Shown here: positions 5,229-8,224 of the stretch, piece by piece
Position numbering within the stretch: the first letter of the stretch is position 1
How the letters are laid out: every line of letters begins with the position of its first letter
Assembly: GCA_009783115.1 (NCBI GenBank)
Contig: WRHT01000058.1
Coordinates: 1 to 8,224, forward strand
DNA length: 8,224 nucleotides
Source: Desulfovibrionaceae bacterium
Lineage (GTDB): Bacteria; Desulfobacterota; Desulfovibrionia; Desulfovibrionales; Desulfovibrionaceae
Reading direction: 5' to 3'
Translations under genes and position numbers: made by a program
The notes under the pieces: generated by a model
What the model was told of the DNA's origin: nothing
The model's input: the letters and a program-made list of their open reading frames with translations, nothing else
Databases searched by the model: none

Positions 5229-6830
5229 GTGGAAGAGAATAAAAAGATGGGAGCCCGTGGCGGCGCCGTCAAGCTGGGCACAAAATCGCCGCGGGCCGCG
5301 GCCTTTATGCCCATGTTGCTGGAATTGGACCGGCAGGGAGAGCTAAACGAGGTCATCAAGAGCCGGGTGGTCAAGCTTTGCCATCTGCTGGATCAGGGCG
5401 AACAGGCTTATGCCAATGGTTTTTACAAGGACGTGGATTGCCTGGATCTTGAGAAGCGTTATGGGCAATGCCCGGCGGATGATCTGGCCGAACTGGAGGC
5501 GGGAGGGCTGACCTTTAGCCTGGCCGGGCGCATTATGACCATGCGCTCCTTCGGCAAAGTGGCCTTTTTCGATCTCCATGACGCCAGCGGCAAGCTCCAG
5601 GGCTACCTGTCCCGGGAAGATGCGGACGAGCGATCCTATGCCGTCTTCAAAAACCTGGATGTCGGAGATATTATCGGGGTGCGCGGGTCCTTGTTCCGCA
5701 CCCGCACGGACGAACTGACCCTGCGTTGCCGCGAGCTGACCCTGCTGACCAAGTCGGTGCGCCCTCTGCCGGAGAAGTATCATGGCCTGAAGGACCAGGA
5801 GCAGCGTTATCGCCGCCGTTATCTGGATCTCCTGGTCAACCCGGAGAAAAGGGATATTTTCGCCAAGCGTATCCGGATTATCCGGGAATTCCGCCAGCTT
5901 ATGGAGGAAGAAGGTTTCATGGAGGTGGAAACCCCGATCTTGCAGCCCATCCCCGGCGGGGCCACGGCCAAGCCTTTTGAGACGCACCATAATGCCCTGG
6001 ACATGACCATGTATTTGCGCATCGCGCCGGAACTGTATCTGAAGCGTCTGCTGGTGGGAGGTTTTGAAAAGGTTTTTGAGATCAACCGGAATTTCCGCAA
6101 CGAGGGCATCTCCACCCGGCATAACCCGGAATTCACCATGTGCGAATTCTACTGGGCCTATGCCACTTTTGAGGACTTGATGGAGCTCACGGAAAAAATT
6201 TTTTCCACCCTGGCCCTCAAGATCTGTGGAGATACGCGCATCAGCTATGCCGGGCAGACAATTGATCTCAGTCCGGGCTGGAAGAGGCTCGGGTTTTACG
6301 AGGCCTTGCAGAGCGTGGGGGGGCATGCCCCGGATCTGTACGGAAACTACGCGGCCTTGAGCGGGCATATCCGTGGGCGGGGCGAAAAAATTATCGCGGG
6401 CGAAAGCCTGGCCAAACTCCAGGCCAAACTCTTTGATCTGGATGTGGAACCGAAATTGCTTCAGCCCCATTTTATATGCCATTACCCGGCGGAGATTTCT
6501 CCGCTCTCCAGGCGTAACAACCTGCGGCCCGATTTGACCGATCGTTTTGAGTTGTTCATCTGCGGGCGAGAAATGGCCAATGCCTTTTCAGAGCTTAATG
6601 ATCCGGCGGATCAACGGGCGCGCTTCGAGGCCCAGGCGGAGGAAAAGGCCGCAGGCAACGAAGAGGCCCATTTCATGGACGAAGATTACCTGCGCGCCCT
6701 GGAGTACGGCATGCCCCCGGCAGCCGGCGCGGGCATCGGGGTGGATCGCCTGGTCATGCTGCTGACCGATTCGCCGTCCATCCGCGAGGTCATTCTTTTT
6801 CCCACCCTGAAGACCGAGGCCCAGTCCTAG
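5229..6830 (+). CDS. lysS: Lysyl-tRNA synthetase, class II
   Basis: This 533-residue enzyme charges tRNA-Lys with lysine using ATP in the cytoplasm. An N-terminal OB-fold anticodon-binding domain spans about 95-175 (LAGRIMTMRSFGKVAFFDL). The class II core follows: motif 1 around 230-243 (FMEVETPILQPIPGGATAKP), motif 2 around 282-308 (FEINRNFRNEGISTRHNPEF) and motif 3 around 499-512 (GAGIGVDRLVMLL). FETHHNALD and SPSIREVILFP are also typical of bacterial LysRS. Compared with the roughly 500-residue family norm, it has a basic N-terminal extension of about 35-40 residues before the usual ELNEVIKSR start. The GTG at 5229 is favoured by AGGAG 7 nt upstream; ATG at 5247 or 5313 would give shorter forms. 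It ends 3 bp before the permease gene, pointing to one transcript. No frame damage is seen. Confidence 0.97.
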   Translation: MEENKKMGARGGAVKLGTKSPRAAAFMPMLLELDRQGELNEVIKSRVVKLCHLLDQGEQAYANGFYKDVDCLDLEKRYGQCPADDLAELEAGGLTFSLAGRIMTMRSFGKVAFFDLHDASGKLQGYLSREDADERSYAVFKNLDVGDIIGVRGSLFRTRTDELTLRCRELTLLTKSVRPLPEKYHGLKDQEQRYRRRYLDLLVNPEKRDIFAKRIRIIREFRQLMEEEGFMEVETPILQPIPGGATAKPFETHHNALDMTMYLRIAPELYLKRLLVGGFEKVFEINRNFRNEGISTRHNPEFTMCEFYWAYATFEDLMELTEKIFSTLALKICGDTRISYAGQTIDLSPGWKRLGFYEALQSVGGHAPDLYGNYAALSGHIRGRGEKIIAGESLAKLQAKLFDLDVEPKLLQPHFICHYPAEISPLSRRNNLRPDLTDRFELFICGREMANAFSELNDPADQRARFEAQAEEKAAGNEEAHFMDEDYLRALEYGMPPAAGAGIGVDRLVMLLTDSPSIREVILFPTLKTEAQS

Positions 6831-6833
6831 CCT

Positions 6834-8096
6834 ATGCGCTTTGAACTCTTTATCGCTTTGCGTTATTTGCGGGCCAAGCGCCGGCAGACCTTCATTTCGG
6901 TCATTTCCGTGTTTTCCATGGTCGGCGTGGCCTTGGGCGTGGCCTCGCTCATTGTGGCCATGGGCATTATGAACGGCTTCACCACGGAATTGCGGGAAAA
7001 AATTATGGGAGCCACCCCCCAGGTGGTGATCTACAACCTGTACGAAGGCATGCAGGATTATGAGGAGCTGCGCCGGAGGATCCTGGAAGTTCCCGGCGTG
7101 TTGAGCGTCGCGCCTTTTCTTTATACCGAGCTGGCCATCTCCTCTCCCAGGGGAGTCAAGGGCCTGATGACCAGGGGCATAGAGGCCGAAGGCGGCCCCT
7201 CTTCCGTTGCCATGCTGAATAACCTGCTAAGCGGGAATTTGCGATATTTGAACCATCCGCCGGATGTCGACGAGGGAGGGGATGATTCCGCCCCCCTGGC
7301 CGCCAGGGGGATCATCATCGGCAAAGAACTGGCCGATAATCTCCAGGTTGGGGTGGGATCACGGGTTAACCTGCTGGTGCCTTCCGGACGCCGGGGGTCG
7401 GCCGGGGTCAGTCCGCGGGTGGTCAGCTTCGCGGTGGCCGGGGTATTCAGCACCGGCATGCTGCATTTTGACGGTTCCCTGGGCTTCATCAGCCTGGAAG
7501 CGGCCAGAGAGATAATGGGCATCAAGGATGAACGGGTCAACGGCCTGGAACTTACCCTGGGAGATCCCTTTAAGGCGGATCAGGCCGCCCTGGCGGTGAG
7601 CGGCCTTTTGGGCGACCGCTATACCGTCCGCACCTGGATGGAGAGCAACGTCAACCTCTTTGCCGCCCTGAAGCTGGAAAAGCTGGCCATGGGCATAGTG
7701 CTTTCTCTTATTGTGCTGGTGGCCTCTTTTTCCATCATTGCCAGCCTGATCATGCTGGTGATGGAAAAAACCAGGGATATAGCGGTGCTGATGTCCATGG
7801 GCGCAACCCGCAAGGCCATCAGTAAAATTTTCCGCCTGCAAGGACTGATCATCGGTCTCACCGGCACGGCCTTCGGTTTCGCCGCCGGATGTCTGCTCTG
7901 TTTTCTGCTCCGTCGTTATAAATTCATCCAGCTTCCGGAAAAGGCCTACCCAATGAACTATGTTCCCGTGTTGCTGCAATGGCAGGATCTCTTTTTGATC
8001 ACGCTGGGCGCGGTGCTGATCTGTTACCTGGCCACCCTGTATCCCGCCAGGCAGGCTTCCGGCCTGGAGCCGGCGGAGGCGTTGCGCGCGGAATGA
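6834..8096 (+). CDS. LolC/LolE-family lipoprotein-releasing ABC transporter permease
   Basis: This 420-residue inner-membrane protein belongs to the complex that extracts outer-membrane lipoproteins from the inner membrane and hands them to LolA, using ATP hydrolysis by LolD. The first segment, after the family-typical FIALRYLRAKRRQTFISVIS, is a membrane helix at about 20-48. A large periplasmic domain follows (about 50-280; VGVGSRVNLLVP and HFDGSLGFISLEAA are family-like). Three more helices lie at about 285-310, 335-360 and 383-405. EKTRDIAVLMSMGATRKAI (311-329) is the conserved cytoplasmic coupling segment, and the end reads YPARQASGLEPAEALR. It cannot be told from the sequence whether this is LolC, LolE or a single LolF-like subunit. 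The ATG lies 3 bp past the lysS stop with a distant GAGG (6815-6818), so translational coupling is likely. The stop overlaps the next start as ATGA. Confidence 0.95.
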   Translation: MRFELFIALRYLRAKRRQTFISVISVFSMVGVALGVASLIVAMGIMNGFTTELREKIMGATPQVVIYNLYEGMQDYEELRRRILEVPGVLSVAPFLYTELAISSPRGVKGLMTRGIEAEGGPSSVAMLNNLLSGNLRYLNHPPDVDEGGDDSAPLAARGIIIGKELADNLQVGVGSRVNLLVPSGRRGSAGVSPRVVSFAVAGVFSTGMLHFDGSLGFISLEAAREIMGIKDERVNGLELTLGDPFKADQAALAVSGLLGDRYTVRTWMESNVNLFAALKLEKLAMGIVLSLIVLVASFSIIASLIMLVMEKTRDIAVLMSMGATRKAISKIFRLQGLIIGLTGTAFGFAAGCLLCFLLRRYKFIQLPEKAYPMNYVPVLLQWQDLFLITLGAVLICYLATLYPARQASGLEPAEALRAE

Positions 8097-8224
8097 ATAC
8101 CCCGGTCTATGCCCTAAAAAAACTCAGCAAGATTTACAGCGGCCCGGCCGAGAACCTGGTCATTCTGCGGGAGATTGACCTGGAGATTGAGCCGGGTGAA
8201 TATATGGCCATTGTCGGGGCCTCC
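8093..8224 (+). CDS. lolD: LolD-type ABC transporter ATP-binding protein, 5' part (truncated by window end)
   Basis: Only 44 residues are visible. They begin MNTPVYALKKLSKIYSGPAE and run to EPGEYMAIVGAS. This is the start of an ABC ATPase: the aromatic A-loop region (Tyr15), then the beta-strand leading into Walker A, whose first residues GAS are the last in the window. Its position directly after a LolC/E permease, with an ATGA start/stop overlap, identifies it as the energising subunit LolD. A GGAGG at 8075-8079 lies 13 nt before the ATG, rather far, so reinitiation from the permease stop is probable. The rest of the gene lies outside the window. Confidence 0.9.
   Translation, partial: MNTPVYALKKLSKIYSGPAENLVILREIDLEIEPGEYMAIVGAS

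Noticed and set aside
5343..6482. Long 379-codon open frame antisense to lysS
   Set aside because: lysS has all class II motifs intact on the plus strand. The antisense frame has no recognisable domain and is a GC-rich shadow.
7359..7979. 206-codon open frame antisense to the permease gene
   Set aside because: His/Gln-rich shadow of a well-supported LolC/E-type membrane protein.

Overview
The window looks like chromosomal DNA from a GC-rich, probably anaerobic, Gram-negative bacterium. It is most likely a Desulfobacterota member near the Desulfovibrionales. Two things point there. One is a 62-residue ferredoxin of the Desulfovibrio ferredoxin III type, with Cys-x2-Asp-x2-Cys at its first cluster. 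The other is an operon-like run of lysS followed by lipoprotein-export ABC transporter genes (LolC/E-type permease, then LolD). This placement is inferred from protein sequence read by eye, not from a search. No tRNA, rRNA, IS element, prophage or CRISPR array is visible, and no gene-free stretch exceeds 300 bases.

Layout. Bases 3-695 (+) hold the 3' end of an unrecognised protein with pentapeptide/beta-helix-like character. It converges on a minus-strand ferredoxin gene (789-977), which has a clear intrinsic terminator (729-761), a strong ribosome binding site, a palindromic leader and a candidate promoter. Upstream of it on the minus strand is an RsmB/RsmF-family rRNA m5C methyltransferase (1101-2435). 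Its GTG start overlaps the stop of a TPR reading frame (2432-3559). That frame in turn overlaps, in another frame, a GAF-GGDEF reading frame (3388-4851).

Main result. The GAF-GGDEF and TPR frames appear to be two halves of one gene, split by a single-base shift at an eight-C tract (C8 on the coding strand, 3679-3686). One more C, or a -1 slip, would give a continuous protein of about 806 residues: GAF-like domain, degenerate GGDEF (SGEDEL), small beta-barrel-like domain, a second and even more degenerate GGDEF-like domain (RYAMNSL), then about six TPRs. The barrel domain runs straight through the tract. Possible explanations are a phase-variable contingency locus, programmed or transcriptional slippage, a recent null mutation, or a sequencing/assembly error.

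A 126-bp divergent intergenic region (4852-4977) carries possible overlapping back-to-back promoters. To its right on the plus strand lie a 59-residue four-cysteine zinc-ribbon-like protein (4978-5157), lysS (5229-6830, GTG start), a LolC/E-family permease (6834-8096) and the first 44 codons of lolD (8093 to the window end). The last three are spaced 3 bp apart or overlap, so they are probably one transcript joining lysine charging of tRNA to lipoprotein sorting at the inner membrane.
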